From: an uncultured Pelagibacteraceae bacterium
GTDB lineage: Bacteria; Pseudomonadota; Alphaproteobacteria; Pelagibacterales; AG-422-B15
Length of the DNA: 64,000 nt
NCBI GenBank assembly: GCA_902622985.1
Contig: CACNSH010000001.1
Location: 128,036 to 192,035 of the forward strand
Direction: 5' to 3'
Numbering within the stretch: position 1 is the first letter of the stretch; each line of letters starts with the position of its first letter. Positions 1-9,035 of this stretch are shown here, one piece after another. The notes under the pieces were generated by a model, which searched no databases, had not been told where the DNA came from, and worked only from the letters and a program-made list of their open reading frames with translations. A program made the translations under genes and the position numbers.

Positions 1-901
1 AGTCTTTGTGAAAAGCTGATTTAGTTGAATAACTCATATTGACACCAACTTTACCACTAAGTCTCTTTTCAATTTGATTTTTTGCTATATTAATTCCCTT
101 TATTTTTTCTTCATCAGATAAATTACGAAACATTTTTTTATAATTAATAAATCTATTGCTGTACAAAGAGAATGGTTCTGTGGCTTTCTGATAGCAATAT
201 ATACTACAAAAATATACAGGTTTTTTATATTTATAAGCTACTTTAGCAATGCTATTGTAATAGGTATAGCAATCATGAGTTAGTAATACAGAATTTACTT
301 TATTTTTATTAAAATAATCATCCCAAAATAATACGAGCTCAACAGCGTCAGATAAGATATGCCACAAATATTTATCATTCAAATCAACAGTTGGCCTTCC
401 GTATCTCAGATATGTTTCGTAAATATCAATGCCAATCCAAATATCTTTTACAGTAAAATTAAATAGATCCTCTTTAGAGATAATCGATGATTTCGCATGT
501 TTAATTAAATTTATTTTTTCGTAAGTTAACTCTTTATTATTAATTGTGGTTTGGATATGCCCAGTAAAATTTTGAGCAGATCTTATTCTATTTAAATTAG
601 TCTGTTTATTTTTAGAAAATGTAAAAATTTGTCCTTTATATTTATTAGAAAGTATTTGTAAGAAGTAGTTATTAGAAATTATAAAACCTGGACTTTCAGA
701 AATATCACACAATATAATTGGTCCATCAAATAATTCATTTCTTTTCCAATATTCAATACAATGTTTTAAATAAGGATTACTGAACGAGTTTATAACAAAA
801 TTATCTTCGACATATTTAGTAATCTTTTCAGCAACAATTTTTAGGTTGAAAAGCGGATTTTTATAAAACCTTGTAAAAATATAAATTACTCTACTTATCA
901 T
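1..901 (-). CDS. Glycan/capsule biosynthesis-like protein, partial (C-terminus off window)
   Basis: This frame is absent from the ORF track because it runs off the left edge, but it is open for 300 codons from an ATG at 899-901 (MISRVIYIFTRFYKN). The middle has an alternating hydrophobic stretch (VLLTHDCYTYYNSIAKVAYK, then KPVYF) that resembles GT-B-like surface-polysaccharide proteins, in which an acceptor-binding His/Asp precedes a 'first-comer' helix. No definite family could be named by eye. It is the last visible gene of the minus-strand glycan island and follows another glycan-transferase-like gene, so a role in assembling a surface polysaccharide is inferred from context only. Confidence 0.6.
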   Translation of the reverse strand, partial: MISRVIYIFTRFYKNPLFNLKIVAEKITKYVEDNFVINSFSNPYLKHCIEYWKRNELFDGPIILCDISESPGFIISNNYFLQILSNKYKGQIFTFSKNKQTNLNRIRSAQNFTGHIQTTINNKELTYEKINLIKHAKSSIISKEDLFNFTVKDIWIGIDIYETYLRYGRPTVDLNDKYLWHILSDAVELVLFWDDYFNKNKVNSVLLTHDCYTYYNSIAKVAYKYKKPVYFCSIYCYQKATEPFSLYSNRFINYKKMFRNLSDEEKIKGINIAKNQIEKRLSGKVGVNMSYSTKSAFHKD

Positions 902-996
902 TTACGTTTAATTTTTTGATTATTAATTAGATTATATATCTTAGTATATTTTTAATTATTTTTATTCATTTTTTTACAAATGTTGTTTCTTTAGCA

Positions 997-1912
997 TTAA
1001 ATAAGTTTAAAAATATTGTTAAGAATTGTTTTTTTACTATTACTTCTTACTAAAATGTTTTTTCTTAATTTTATGATTTTATTTTTTCCTAGTCTAAAAT
1101 TACCAAGACCATATTTTGAAAACAGCTTGTGCATGTTTTCTTTGTCTTGACTGTTTTTATAATAAAAAACATTTTTACCTATTGCTTTCATATCTAATAA
1201 TGCCATGGTAGAAATCCCAAATACATCTGAGACTTTTGGTGCAATTTTAAATAATTTATTTTGGTAAATTTTTACATTAGTTGTATTTTTTAACTTAGAT
1301 TTATATAATTTTAAATTTTCCCTAGGGTGGATACAGATATATAAAATAGACTTTTCAATCGTAGTAAAATAAATAAATTTTTTAATTATTTCTAATTCAT
1401 ACTTAAAATCTATATCACTTGTAACATAAAGAATATTTTTTTGACTGATCTTATTGGGCAATATTTTTTTTTAGATATATATGCGATATAAAACCTACAT
1501 TAATAATTCTTGAGTCTTTACTTTTAATAGGAAAAATTTTTTTTATTCTCGACTCAGTAATATCTGAGGTAATAATTATATTTTTTGGAATTTTAGTTAT
1601 TTTACTAAATCTTTTTTTGATATTTACAATCGAGTCAACAAATGCTGCATATCTAATATTATTTGTATCACAATACTTCCAGATATTTTTTTCAAATAAT
1701 GTTTCACTTGTTCCTGTAATTATAAAATCGTATTTATGTAAAAATTTGTATTTTTTATTACTTGGGCCTTTTAAAATTATTTTTTTTTGAAAATTTGGAC
1801 CCTTGTAAAAAGTTACTTTGTATCTTTTATTTATTAGAAAATTTAATGAGTCGTAAAATAATTTTATACTTGCTTTTTGAAAGCCAATAATCAATATTTT
1901 TTTTTTAATCAT
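997..1912 (-). pseudogene. Glycan transferase-like gene split by a one-base shift at an A9 tract
   Basis: Two ORFs (1451-1912, N-terminal half; 997-1461, C-terminal half) overlap by 11 bp in different frames. The first starts MIKKKILIIGF with a TSE-type loop and ends VGFISHIYLKKNIAQ. The second contains an IHPRE motif followed by a 'SDVFGISTMALLDMKAIGKNVFYY' type segment, the nucleotide-sugar-binding half of capsule/polysialyl-type GT-B proteins. The second ORF only starts at a TTG. On the coding strand the break lies on nine A residues (1464-1472). With eight A's the frames join as LKK-ILPNKISQ to give a single protein of about 300 residues. So this is one gene, either truly broken, subject to polymerase slippage, or misread. 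The family assignment is tentative. Confidence 0.6.
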
Positions 1913-2071
1913 TTAAGTTTATGATTTTTTAATTATTGTAAATTACATAGGATTTATTCACAAACACTACGTCAATTATCATGGTTGATTTATAACTTAT
2001 ATAAAAAAATATTTATATTATAGAATTAAAATTTAATGATCTAATAGTGGAGAATTGAGTATTCGTACAAT

Positions 2072-2707
2072 TTACATCTTACCTAATATTGCCCGGATCA
2101 ATACAGGATTATTGTCTCCAACTTTTGAAAAATTATTAGATTCTTCAATATAAATAATCTTAAATTTGTTTTTTATTTTCTCTTTAAATTCATTTATATC
2201 AATAAATCTTCTATAGTGATCAGTGTAAAAAGCATTTTTTTCTAATTTTTTTCCCTTACCAAATAATTCATCTTTGGTAGATCTGACTTCTATGCAAAAT
2301 AAAGAGTCTTCTCTAAAATTTAACTGGATATTCTTAAAAAGCTGTTTCTCTTTTAACTCACTTATTGCATGAATAGACCATCTTGAATAGTAAATATCGA
2401 TCTTACCATAACTTCTTAAATCGATATTACTAAAATCATTTTTTATAAGTTTACAATTAGATAATATGAGTTTCTTAATATCTTTTTTATCAGATATTTC
2501 ATTTAAACTTGGTAAGCTTTGGTCAACTGCAATAACTTTAAATTTATTTTTGAGAAAAAAAACTGTATCTCTGCAATTACCTGCGCCTAAATCAATTATA
2601 ACTTTAGCAGATGAGAAATAATTATCTAAACAATATTTAGCAAAATCACTAGGATCAGTTTTTATGACCTTCTTTTTATAAATTTCTTTCCAATAATCTT
2701 TACTCAT
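2072..2707 (-). CDS. SAM-dependent methyltransferase, class I
   Basis: A 211-residue class I methyltransferase. Motif I (IDLGAGNCRD) lies near residue 40 and is followed by an acidic strand end (VIAVDQS), the usual ribose-binding position of S-adenosylmethionine. The middle contains YYSRWSIHAI, where the motif IV region of this superfamily sits. The substrate cannot be read from the sequence. Its position downstream of the CDP-alcohol phosphotransferase in the minus-strand glycan island suggests methylation of a surface sugar or lipid-linked intermediate (inference). A gap of 159 bp separates it from the next gene, larger than elsewhere in the island. Confidence 0.75.
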   Translation of the reverse strand: MSKDYWKEIYKKKVIKTDPSDFAKYCLDNYFSSAKVIIDLGAGNCRDTVFFLKNKFKVIAVDQSLPSLNEISDKKDIKKLILSNCKLIKNDFSNIDLRSYGKIDIYYSRWSIHAISELKEKQLFKNIQLNFREDSLFCIEVRSTKDELFGKGKKLEKNAFYTDHYRRFIDINEFKEKIKNKFKIIYIEESNNFSKVGDNNPVLIRAILGKM

Positions 2708-2735
2708 ATGCTACTTAAGAATGGATTTTTACTCT

Positions 2736-3392
2736 TTAATAGCTATATCTAACTGTTTCATATAGCCTATAAATAAGGTCAACAAATACTAAAAATGATA
2801 ATAAAACAAATATTTGATCATTAAAACTAAAAATAGAGAATAAAAATAATAACCACATTTCAAATAAACCAAATGGAGCAAAACCAATTAATAATCCTCT
2901 TTGCATAAAATATTCTTTTAATGATGCTCTTTTTTTTAGTAATTTAATTCTTGGTTCTATATAAAAATCTACTGTTAAAACATAAAATAAAAGTAAAAAG
3001 GCCAAAAACCATAATTCCGGTTTATTAAGAATAATTAGTATCCACAAAGAGGGGTAGAATAACCAATCAATAATTAAGTCTAAATATTTTCCAAATTTGG
3101 ATGATTGAGAGTTAAATCTTGCAAGCGCACCATCAGAATAATCTAGAACAGTTCTAAACCAATATAGAATAAATGAAATGAGAAAGTGATCAAAATAAAA
3201 ATAATATAAACAACAGGATGATACCAGTAAGTTAATAAATGACACATTATTAGGACTAAATTTTATTAAATGGAAAAAATAGGTAAAGTAAATAGCAAAC
3301 GGATGAATTATTAGCTTAAATTCAATGTAGTAAATATCATAGTTTCTAATACATGATAAAATTTTTTGCTTTTTATCACTGAAATCACTCAT
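2736..3392 (-). CDS. CDP-alcohol phosphatidyltransferase family membrane enzyme
   Basis: A 218-residue hydrophobic protein with a perfect CDP-alcohol phosphotransferase signature, DxxDGxxAR(x8)GxxxDxxxD, seen as DYSDGALARFNSQSSKFG then KYLDLIID at residues 84-109. Several membrane helices flank it. The family moves a phospho-alcohol from a CDP donor to an alcohol acceptor at the inner membrane and uses the four aspartates for metal binding. The gene overlaps the FemAB-like gene upstream by 8 bp, so it probably belongs to the glycan operon rather than to general phospholipid synthesis. The acceptor (polyol, inositol, sugar) is unknown. Such an enzyme in a glycan cluster hints at a phosphodiester-linked substituent or lipid anchor. 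Confidence 0.85.
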   Translation of the reverse strand: MSDFSDKKQKILSCIRNYDIYYIEFKLIIHPFAIYFTYFFHLIKFSPNNVSFINLLVSSCCLYYFYFDHFLISFILYWFRTVLDYSDGALARFNSQSSKFGKYLDLIIDWLFYPSLWILIILNKPELWFLAFLLLFYVLTVDFYIEPRIKLLKKRASLKEYFMQRGLLIGFAPFGLFEMWLLFLFSIFSFNDQIFVLLSFLVFVDLIYRLYETVRYSY

Positions 3393-4356
3393 CTTTAGCT
3401 TTCTCTATAACAGGCAAAAAATAATTTATAATTGTGCCATTGAAACTTGTTTTATAATCTCCTCTATTAGGAGAATTAATTCCACAAAAATCAAGATATT
3501 TAATATGCTCACTAAAAAGTTTTTTTATTTGCTCTAAAATTATAAATGTCATTGGGCTGTTTTTTCTTTCTTTTTCCTCTGTAGCGCCAATCACGTAATA
3601 ACAACTCTTTTTGTCCTTTAAAAATAATCCACCCGCAACAGGCTCATTATCTTTATTCCTGCAAATAATTAAATCGCCTAGGTTATTGTCAATTGCCTTT
3701 CTTGCAATTTCATTACAAAGAAGCTTATCGTGGTCACTTCTTTGTATCCCTTGCCTTTTGAAAGTATTTTCATGAAGTACATTTAGCGTTTTTATGTCTT
3801 TTGATTTTTCAATTAAATAATCTAATTTAATACATCTGTTATACTCTTGTCTTCTTACTTTTCTTATATTGAATAAATAATTATCAAAATTTTTATACTT
3901 ACTTAAATTTAAAATGGATGTGGAACTTATGTTTATTGAAGTTGTTAAATTTTTTGTTTTGACGAAACTTGACCATTGAAAAGGTCTGATATCTTGAATT
4001 GAAGGATGCAAGTTTAACGCTATTAAGTCATTTTTTTTTAAAAGTTCTTCTACTAAAAACTGAATTATTTCTATATATAATCTTGTAAATTTATGGCTGG
4101 GAAGATTTTCGAGATCCTTACTAAAAAAAATTCCATGATAAATCCATGGATTGGGCATTGGTTGATTGTTTTTATTTAGTGATAAAATAAAAGACGATAT
4201 AATTTTATCATCTTTTAATATAAAGTAAAATTTGTAATCTCTTTTTCTCTCTATGAGAAACCAAGAATGAGAAAAAATATTGTTTTGGGGTGAATATTTT
4301 ACAAAATTGTCCCATTCTGAAAAATTATTACATTCTAAAAGCCTTAACGATTTCAT
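3385..4356 (-). CDS. FemAB/GNAT-fold aminoacyl- or acyltransferase
   Basis: A 323-residue protein with the layout of FemAB-like double-GNAT enzymes: an N-terminal half with WDNFV...FSHSWFLI and a C-terminal half ending in a FCGINSPNRGDYKTSFNG type segment. That closing pattern (..GDYKxxFNG) is typical of the 'lipid II:glycine glycyltransferase/GNAT' proteins found in exopolysaccharide clusters. True Fem enzymes use aminoacyl-tRNA; the glycan-cluster members may use other activated acyl donors. It overlaps the DegT aminotransferase by 4 bp upstream and the CDP-alcohol enzyme by 8 bp downstream, so it is probably translated with them. An amide attached to an amino sugar made by the neighbouring aminotransferase would fit (inference). 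Confidence 0.7.
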   Translation of the reverse strand: MKSLRLLECNNFSEWDNFVKYSPQNNIFSHSWFLIERKRDYKFYFILKDDKIISSFILSLNKNNQPMPNPWIYHGIFFSKDLENLPSHKFTRLYIEIIQFLVEELLKKNDLIALNLHPSIQDIRPFQWSSFVKTKNLTTSINISSTSILNLSKYKNFDNYLFNIRKVRRQEYNRCIKLDYLIEKSKDIKTLNVLHENTFKRQGIQRSDHDKLLCNEIARKAIDNNLGDLIICRNKDNEPVAGGLFLKDKKSCYYVIGATEEKERKNSPMTFIILEQIKKLFSEHIKYLDFCGINSPNRGDYKTSFNGTIINYFLPVIEKAKDE

Positions 4357-5633
4357 TTATTTAAGAATTCTAAATTATCCCATACTTTATGAAATGTTCT
4401 AATTAATAAATCAATATCTTCTACTGCATAATCAAATTGACAAAAATCTATCCCAATATATCTGTTATCGTTCAATTCCTCACTGACTGGGCAAATACCC
4501 TTAGAATAGTCTACATTTCTTTTACATATTTCTGAACTCCAGGGAAAACCTTTTGAACCATATGCAATTTTATTTTGAAACATTGGCAATAAATGAAGGT
4601 TCCCATAAGATTTACCAATTGATAAACCCTCCGCAGCTAACGCTGAATAAATCTTATCTCTATGAACTTGAGTTATATTTTGATCAATCTGAATTGGATA
4701 CACGTAATATACATGTGTACAGTCTTTTAGTACACGGGGGGTTAGTAATCCCGGTAAATGTTCTAATCCCTCAGATAATTGTTTTGCAAGTTTTTGTCTT
4801 TTTGTAATTATATTATTTAGTTTTTTAAGTTGTTCAATTCCGATAGCAGATTCTATTTCTCCAAGTCTAAAATTATAGCCAATCATATTTGATAAATTTA
4901 CTTCACCTTTTTGACCAACTACACCTTCTGCATGATTTCTTATTAATCTCAACTTTTCAGCAATAATATCATTATTTGTTACTATAATACCACCTTCGCC
5001 TGTATGAATATGTTTATGGTAATTTAAGCTGTACCCACCAACGTCAGCAATTGTTCCGGCCATCTTTCCCTTATATATTGCTCCAGGAGATTGAGCTGAA
5101 TCGGATATAACTTTTAAATTATGTTTTTTTGCTATCAACATTATTTCGTCCATATCGGCTGATTGGCCAAAAATATCGATTGCCATTATTGCTTTAGTTT
5201 GTTCAGTAATATTTTTCTCAATCGATTGAGGATTTAAATTATATGTATAAGGATCAATATCAGCAAATACAGGTATTGCATTCCAATGTAAGATTGCTGA
5301 TGCGCAGGCACACATTGTCCAAGGACTTAAAATTACTTCGTCACCTGGTTCAATATCAATTGCTCCAACACTGCAAATTAATCCTGAAGTCCATGAATTT
5401 ACTGAAACAGCATTTTTCACATTAAAATATTCTTCACATGCTAACTCAAATTCTCGTACTTTTGGACCGCCATAAAAATCAGGATGCCACTCTCCTAAAA
5501 ATTTTGAGAGAACTCCAGACTCTACCACTTTTTTTACGGCATTGATCTCTTCAGTTGCCATTGTATTAAATTGCTGAAAGTTTTTTGAAATCAGTTTTTC
5601 GCCACCAAAAATAGCTAATTTATTCTTAGACAT
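4353..5633 (-). CDS. DegT/DnrJ/EryC1/StrS-family sugar aminotransferase
   Basis: A 426-residue PLP-dependent aminotransferase of the DegT/StrS family. The segment NYHKHIHTGEGG carries the Schiff-base lysine, and DSAQSPGA upstream supplies the PLP-pyridine-binding aspartate. Family members transaminate nucleotide-linked keto sugars with glutamate. It overlaps the Gfo/Idh oxidoreductase by 1 bp upstream; such oxidoreductase-aminotransferase pairs commonly make amino sugars by oxidation then transamination. It is distinct from the PseC-type aminotransferase at 13,689-14,840, so the island can make at least two amino functions. His before the catalytic Lys (HKH) is seen in StrS subgroups using unusual substrates. 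The exact sugar is unknown. Confidence 0.85.
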   Translation of the reverse strand: MSKNKLAIFGGEKLISKNFQQFNTMATEEINAVKKVVESGVLSKFLGEWHPDFYGGPKVREFELACEEYFNVKNAVSVNSWTSGLICSVGAIDIEPGDEVILSPWTMCACASAILHWNAIPVFADIDPYTYNLNPQSIEKNITEQTKAIMAIDIFGQSADMDEIMLIAKKHNLKVISDSAQSPGAIYKGKMAGTIADVGGYSLNYHKHIHTGEGGIIVTNNDIIAEKLRLIRNHAEGVVGQKGEVNLSNMIGYNFRLGEIESAIGIEQLKKLNNIITKRQKLAKQLSEGLEHLPGLLTPRVLKDCTHVYYVYPIQIDQNITQVHRDKIYSALAAEGLSIGKSYGNLHLLPMFQNKIAYGSKGFPWSSEICKRNVDYSKGICPVSEELNDNRYIGIDFCQFDYAVEDIDLLIRTFHKVWDNLEFLNK

Positions 5634-6550
5634 TATTTTAACTTTCTTGTTATTTTTTCAATGTATTTTAAGGTCTCTATTGCGTCAATTGATGTGCTAT
5701 AGGGATATGCTTTATTTTTTAAAGTTTGTGCTATATTTTTTAAAACATTTTTCTGACCATTGGAATAGTTATTCTGTATTTGTTGTTTTTTTTTATTAGT
5801 TTTTAAAAAATAAATTATGTCCTTTTCTGTATAATATACAAATTTACCCAATGTCCCATAAATTTTTATAGACTCTTTCTGGTTTTTTCTACTAACAAAA
5901 TTTATATCAAAATTTTTGTTCTTTAAATGGAAATCAACTAAATAATCATCCTTTAATTGATGTTTATTATTTACTGAAATTAATTTATTTTTGTCCGAAA
6001 ATAAAAGATTCAAGTAATTAAGATAATGACTACAGGAATTGAATAGCCCTTTATGATAAATTACGTCAATGTGTTTGATATCACCAATAAAATTTTTTTT
6101 AAATTTTTCTTTTATTTTTCTCGTTGAGATATCATATCGTCTATTATAATTAACAAAGATTTTTATTTTATTTCTTTCGCAATATGTAAATATTTTTTTT
6201 GATATTGATAATTTATTAGAAACGGGTTTTTCAAATAATATTGCCTTTGGTACAATCTTTTTTTTGATTATCTCTAAGTAAATTTTTTGTGTCTGAATGG
6301 TAGGAACTGATATGATTATTAAATCATATTTATTGTCTTTGTGTGCAGATTTTATACTGTTAAAAGCTGGCTTTCTAAACTTTGTGACAAATTTTTTTCT
6401 TTTTTTAGATGATATATCAACCCCACCTAATAAGTCAAAATATGGACTATTATTTATACTTTGCGCGTGAGTATAATTACTTATTTTATTATTATAATCA
6501 TACATCATTCCAACTTTACCCAGTCCCACTATAAGAGTCTTGATTGACAT
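5633..6550 (-). CDS. Gfo/Idh/MocA-family oxidoreductase
   Basis: A 305-residue NAD(P)-dependent oxidoreductase. The N-terminal Rossmann strand reads LIVGLGKVGMMYDY, and the family's EKP motif is seen in ILFEKPVSNK. The C-terminal substrate domain is recognisable but divergent. Family members oxidise or reduce sugars and nucleotide sugars, often at C3, before transamination. The stop codon overlaps the start of the DegT aminotransferase by one base, and the cytidylyltransferase ends 5 bp upstream, so it sits in the middle of the operon. The substrate cannot be told from sequence. Confidence 0.8.
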   Translation of the reverse strand: MSIKTLIVGLGKVGMMYDYNNKISNYTHAQSINNSPYFDLLGGVDISSKKRKKFVTKFRKPAFNSIKSAHKDNKYDLIIISVPTIQTQKIYLEIIKKKIVPKAILFEKPVSNKLSISKKIFTYCERNKIKIFVNYNRRYDISTRKIKEKFKKNFIGDIKHIDVIYHKGLFNSCSHYLNYLNLLFSDKNKLISVNNKHQLKDDYLVDFHLKNKNFDINFVSRKNQKESIKIYGTLGKFVYYTEKDIIYFLKTNKKKQQIQNNYSNGQKNVLKNIAQTLKNKAYPYSTSIDAIETLKYIEKITRKLK

Positions 6551-6555
6551 TAAAC

Positions 6556-7317
6556 TTATAGTTTGACCTTTTTTCGTTTAACTTTTTTATTAATATTTCT
6601 AATACTTTTATTTGTATTAAGAAACTTAAGTATATCATCCAATGAGAATGGTGATTTATTGGAATGTAATTTTTTTACAATTTTTGAGATGAGTTTATAG
6701 TCAGATATTTCGTCTAGAGTAAGTCCTAGGTCAGGCAGGTGGTGCTCAGAAGGAGCCATAATATTGATCGTCTTATATTTTTTATAGTTTTTTTTGTAAT
6801 AAAGTGTGACATGCTCTAAATCATTTTTATTTTGAGTTAGCAAACTTACTTCTTTTAATGATTTAGTTGAAAATATTGCTATATCCATACCATCAGGATA
6901 TGTTCTTATTGTTGAGTTACTTACATAATCAGCATTATTAAAAATATAAGTATTTAATGTTTGAGACACTAGTCTTGGGTCAATCAATGGACAATCTCCC
7001 GTAATTTGAACTATATTTTTAACGTTAAATTTTATTGCAGTTTTCAATACTCTTTCAAGCACATTGTCCTCACTGCCCCTAAAATATTTTATTTTATTTT
7101 TCTTTAGATAATTCACTAAAATGTCATCATTTGTATTAGTAGTAGTAGCCACAATAATGTCCTCTACGTTTTTTACACAACTAATTCTATTTATTAAATA
7201 ATGAATTGAGGGAATATTATTTAATGGCAACATAACTTTTCCAGGCAGTCTGCTTGAACTCATTCTTGCCTCAATAATTATTGAAAAATTATTTTTATTT
7301 ACCTTTTTCTGTTTCAT
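6556..7317 (-). CDS. SpsF/PseF-type cytidylyltransferase for a nonulosonic acid
   Basis: A 253-residue nucleotidyltransferase with the SpsF/PseF signature IIEARMSSSRLPGKVM close to the N-terminus (nucleotide binding) and QITGDCPLID in the middle, where the metal-binding Asp sits. Enzymes of this family activate a nonulosonic acid as its CMP derivative. It overlaps the end of the PseI-type synthase by 23 bp, so the two consecutive steps are probably translationally coupled. The C-terminus is unusually lysine-rich (KKVKRKKVKL). It could also be the SpsF domain of a spore-coat-like pathway; either way CMP-sugar formation is the best call. Confidence 0.8.
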   Translation of the reverse strand: MKQKKVNKNNFSIIIEARMSSSRLPGKVMLPLNNIPSIHYLINRISCVKNVEDIIVATTTNTNDDILVNYLKKNKIKYFRGSEDNVLERVLKTAIKFNVKNIVQITGDCPLIDPRLVSQTLNTYIFNNADYVSNSTIRTYPDGMDIAIFSTKSLKEVSLLTQNKNDLEHVTLYYKKNYKKYKTINIMAPSEHHLPDLGLTLDEISDYKLISKIVKKLHSNKSPFSLDDILKFLNTNKSIRNINKKVKRKKVKL

Positions 7318-8374
7318 TTTTTTTTAAATAACTTAATTTAAATGGAGTATTCTGTTTTATTTTAGTATTTACTTTTTTTCCTAATAAGTAATTAAAATGC
7401 TTTGGATGTATACCATTTGAAGGCCTCACGACTTTGATATTGTTTTTGTTAATAATATCCCCCTTTACTAAATTTTTAACAACATAAATTGATCTTCTAA
7501 AATGGAGAGACTTTCTTTCTGATTGACTTGGACCAATTTTTTTCTTACCTAATGCACGCCATGCATTGGTACACTCTTCAACCATCGATTTTAGATCTTT
7601 AACTTCAAGAGAAAATTTGCTATCCACTGCACCATCATTTTTATTGAGGGTAATATGTTTCTCAATGACACTAGCACCAAGAGTAACTGCTGTAATTGGA
7701 GCTGCTATTCCCTCTGTATGATCTGACAGGCCGATTTGGCAATTAAACTTTTTTTTCATAAAAGGTATAGACAGTAAATTACTATCATCAATAGAAGCTG
7801 GGTATTCACTAGTACATTTTAAAAGAATTATTTTCTTTGCTCCCTCTGATTTTGCTGCATTAATTGCATCATTTATCTCTTTTTCTTCTGCCATGCCTGT
7901 TGAAATTATTATTGGCTTGCCAGTAGCAGCAACTTTTTTAATGAGTGGTATATGATTGATTTCAAAAGATGCTATTTTATAAGCAGGGACTTTTAAATTT
8001 TCAAGAAAGTCGACAGCTGTTTCGTCAAATGGTGAACTAAAACAAATTAAATTATTTTCCTTGGCACGCTCAAATATTTCTGCATGCCATTTCCATGGTG
8101 TGTGTGCTTCATTATATAGATCATATAAATTGCGTTTGTACCAGATACTATTTTTGTCTTGAATAATAAACTCTTTATTTTTCGAATTTACCGTTATTGT
8201 GTCAGCGGTATAAGTTTGTAATTTAATCGCATTTGCACCTGATTTTGCTACCTCATCAACTATTTTTAGGGCCCTTTTAAGTGAACCTCGATGATTGCCA
8301 GACATTTCGGCTATAATAAAAGGTGGATAGCCATTGCCGACAAAATCATTTCCAATTTTAAATATTTTTTCCAT
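7295..8374 (-). CDS. pseI: Pseudaminic acid synthase-type nonulosonate synthase
   Basis: A 359-residue NeuB-family enzyme that condenses phosphoenolpyruvate with a six-carbon amino sugar to make a nine-carbon nonulosonic acid. The N-terminal TIM barrel contains FIIAEMSGNHRGSL, AIKLQTYTADT and SDHTEGIAAP; the C-terminal antifreeze-like SAF domain (about residues 295-350) contains VRPSNGIHPKH. The opening and the 'LWxKRxLYxLYxxAxTPWxWH' type region match PseI (pseudaminic) better than NeuB or LegI. It overlaps the HAD gene upstream by 17 bp and the cytidylyltransferase downstream by 23 bp. Substrate stereochemistry is inferred from family resemblance and from PseB/PseC in the same operon. Confidence 0.88.
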   Translation of the reverse strand: MEKIFKIGNDFVGNGYPPFIIAEMSGNHRGSLKRALKIVDEVAKSGANAIKLQTYTADTITVNSKNKEFIIQDKNSIWYKRNLYDLYNEAHTPWKWHAEIFERAKENNLICFSSPFDETAVDFLENLKVPAYKIASFEINHIPLIKKVAATGKPIIISTGMAEEKEINDAINAAKSEGAKKIILLKCTSEYPASIDDSNLLSIPFMKKKFNCQIGLSDHTEGIAAPITAVTLGASVIEKHITLNKNDGAVDSKFSLEVKDLKSMVEECTNAWRALGKKKIGPSQSERKSLHFRRSIYVVKNLVKGDIINKNNIKVVRPSNGIHPKHFNYLLGKKVNTKIKQNTPFKLSYLKKNETEKGK

Positions 8375-9035
8375 AATGATTTTTATTTATTATATTTATA
8401 ATTTCTGACAAGTTATTGATTTTAAATCTTGCATCAAACTTGCTTTCAGCTTTTTCAAATTTATATGGTCCTCTCATTATCCTTACTGTTTGAACGCCTT
8501 TTTTATTTAAATTAACAAAATCTTTTTTTGGGTTATCACCGATATACATCATTTCATTCCAAGCTACACCTTCAGCTTCTTTAATTTTTTTAAAACAATA
8601 AACTGACGGTTTAGCATATTTACAACCATAGTTGTGAGTGATAAAAGATTTCTTAATTTTGTTGTTTAATCTAAGTGCAAGTAGCTTTCTTTTCTGAACA
8701 ATTTTGTTTCCATCCGTTAAAATATATATATTTTTTTTTAATTTAAATATTATTTTTTTTGCATCTCCATATAATTTAATATTGGGTTTGTGTAACCTGT
8801 AAATCAAAATAGTTTTTTTAATGAGGGATTTACTGTAGAATTTATTTTCCGTTAAAAACTTATCAAATACTAATCCTCTTCCATCTTTCTTCACTATTTC
8901 GTTAAGTCTTTTTTCAATTTTTCTCGCATTAAGATTTAGTAGAGAAGATAAATATTTTGATACAGCTTTAAAACCACCTATTTGAAAATCTTCTTCTCTA
9001 TAAAGAGTGTCATCTAAATCAAAGATTATTATCAT
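8358..9035 (-). CDS. HAD-superfamily hydrolase
   Basis: A 225-residue haloacid-dehalogenase-type phosphatase. Motif I is IIFDLDDTLYRE at the N-terminus (nucleophile Asp plus the general acid two residues on), and motif IV is YIGDNPKKDF. It starts directly next to the epimerase-ATP-grasp gene (no gap) and overlaps pseI. The standard pseudaminic route has no dedicated phosphatase, so it may remove a phosphate from a side-chain or variant intermediate, or serve an unrelated step. The substrate is unknown. Confidence 0.8.
   Translation of the reverse strand: MIIIFDLDDTLYREEDFQIGGFKAVSKYLSSLLNLNARKIEKRLNEIVKKDGRGLVFDKFLTENKFYSKSLIKKTILIYRLHKPNIKLYGDAKKIIFKLKKNIYILTDGNKIVQKRKLLALRLNNKIKKSFITHNYGCKYAKPSVYCFKKIKEAEGVAWNEMMYIGDNPKKDFVNLNKKGVQTVRIMRGPYKFEKAESKFDARFKINNLSEIINIINKNHYGKNI

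Noticed and set aside
997-1912. Broken glycan gene as a hidden PseG
   Set aside because: Its N-terminus lacks the glycine-rich GGHxxR-type motif expected of PseG/MurG-like hydrolases.
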